Source: DASUPK01 sp963695675 (GTDB lineage: Bacteria; Actinomycetota; Thermoleophilia; Solirubrobacterales; 70-9). Taken from it: DNA of 64,000 nt. The stretch covers positions 1 to 64,000 of the forward strand of contig CAVOGY010000002.1 in assembly GCA_963695675.1 (NCBI GenBank), in the 5' to 3' direction. This document shows, piece after piece, positions 63,621 through 64,000 of the stretch. Every line of letters begins with the position of its first letter. Position 1 is the first letter of the stretch. The position numbers and the translations under genes were made by a program. Below the pieces are notes generated by a model. That model did not search any database, was not told the origin of the DNA, and saw nothing but the letters and a program-made list of their open reading frames with translations.

Positions 63621-64000
63621 CTAGAGGCCCGGGTAGTGGCGAATCGCGAAGCTGGTGGGGGTCCTGAGCGTGTAGCGCCAACGCGGGCCGCGGCCCTGGT
63701 TGACCCATTCGCCGACGGGCGAGGTGTCGTAGCGCAGTCCAGCCACCACCATGAAGGTGTGGGTGCGGTTCGCGTAGACGGTGATCCACGCGCCCGGTCC
63801 GAAGGTCGCCCACCAGGCGAGCTGCCCGGAGACCAGGGGCGAGCTGAGGAGCCCCGCGGCGTGCAGCACATAGCTGACCGCGCCCGAGCAGTCGTAGCCC
63901 TTCGACTTGAAGCCCCGGTGGCCGCCGCCCCAGACGTAGGTCCGTCTGTGGATGCGGTTGGCGGCCTGGATCGCGCGCACGACCGGATACGGCGCGTCGG
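63621..64000 (-). CDS. Secreted NlpC/P60-like cell-wall hydrolase, copy 3, 5' end outside window
   Basis: The last 126 or so residues are visible; the start, signal peptide and probable riboswitch lie beyond 64000. The domain shows YVWGGGHRGF, YDCSGAVSYVLHAAG (Cys) and THTFMVVAG (His), the same order as in copies 1 and 2. It extends the tandem family to at least three. Confidence 0.85.
   Translation of the reverse strand, partial: DAPYPVVRAIQAANRIHRRTYVWGGGHRGFKSKGYDCSGAVSYVLHAAGLLSSPLVSGQLAWWATFGPGAWITVYANRTHTFMVVAGLRYDTSPVGEWVNQGRGPRWRYTLRTPTSFAIRHYPGL

Overview
The window is GC-rich bacterial DNA with dense genes, many ATGA/GTGA start-stop overlaps, GTG and TTG starts, and actinobacterial hallmarks: inositol-1-phosphate synthase next to a phosphatidylinositol-phosphate synthase, an F420-type luciferase-like protein, a SigB/SigF-type sigma factor with its anti-sigma partners, and c-di-AMP riboswitches in front of secreted NlpC/P60-like proteins. 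The best guess is an uncultured soil actinobacterium, plausibly Thermoleophilia (Solirubrobacterales/Gaiellales); that placement is inference. Many otherwise well conserved genes carry single-base frameshifts, nearly all of them one extra base, which looks like an assembly or read-error signature rather than gene decay. I give the reconstructed gene span and say where the frame breaks.

Layout. 1-6.7 kb: exopolysaccharide locus (two GT2 glycosyltransferases, a polyprenyl-phosphate sugar transferase, a Wzy/O-antigen-ligase-like protein, a secreted glycoside hydrolase). 6.7-8.8 kb: cytochrome c, endonuclease III, alpha/beta hydrolase. 8.9-16.1 kb: lipid/inositol cluster with two PAP2-type membrane proteins around a polytopic membrane protein, then PI-phosphate synthase, inositol-phosphate synthase and a glycosyltransferase-PHP phosphoesterase fusion. 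16-36 kb: mixed housekeeping and redox genes (UDG-like protein, RNA methyltransferase, M3-like peptidase, phasin-like proteins, ornithine carbamoyltransferase, Lgt, three tRNAs, CspA, ferritin, enolase-superfamily enzyme, HxlR regulator with tautomerase and alcohol dehydrogenase).

36.4-61.7 kb is a large arginine/polyamine island. A translationally coupled operon holds a PLP Orn/Lys/Arg decarboxylase, a DDAH-type amidinohydrolase and an M20 carbamoylase, enough on paper to turn arginine into putrescine. Two complete spermidine/putrescine-type ABC transporters (42.6-46.8 and 57.6-61.7 kb) flank a catabolic operon with a class III aminotransferase, PucR regulator, saccharopine-dehydrogenase-like enzyme, alanine dehydrogenase and PatD-like aminobutyraldehyde dehydrogenase. 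An APC permease and a universal stress protein sit at the head of the first transporter operon. GTTGTAC/GTACAAC motifs occur in the central divergent promoter region and before the second transporter operon, suggesting shared control. Embedded at 40-42.6 kb is a sigma/anti-sigma/anti-anti-sigma module with three sigma-B/F-type promoter candidates, one of which points into a structured region that may encode a small RNA.

61.9-64 kb: three tandem secreted NlpC/P60-like cell-wall hydrolases; the first two each have their own c-di-AMP (ydaO/yuaA) riboswitch, and the third runs off the window. No CRISPR array, prophage, insertion sequence or replication origin was seen.
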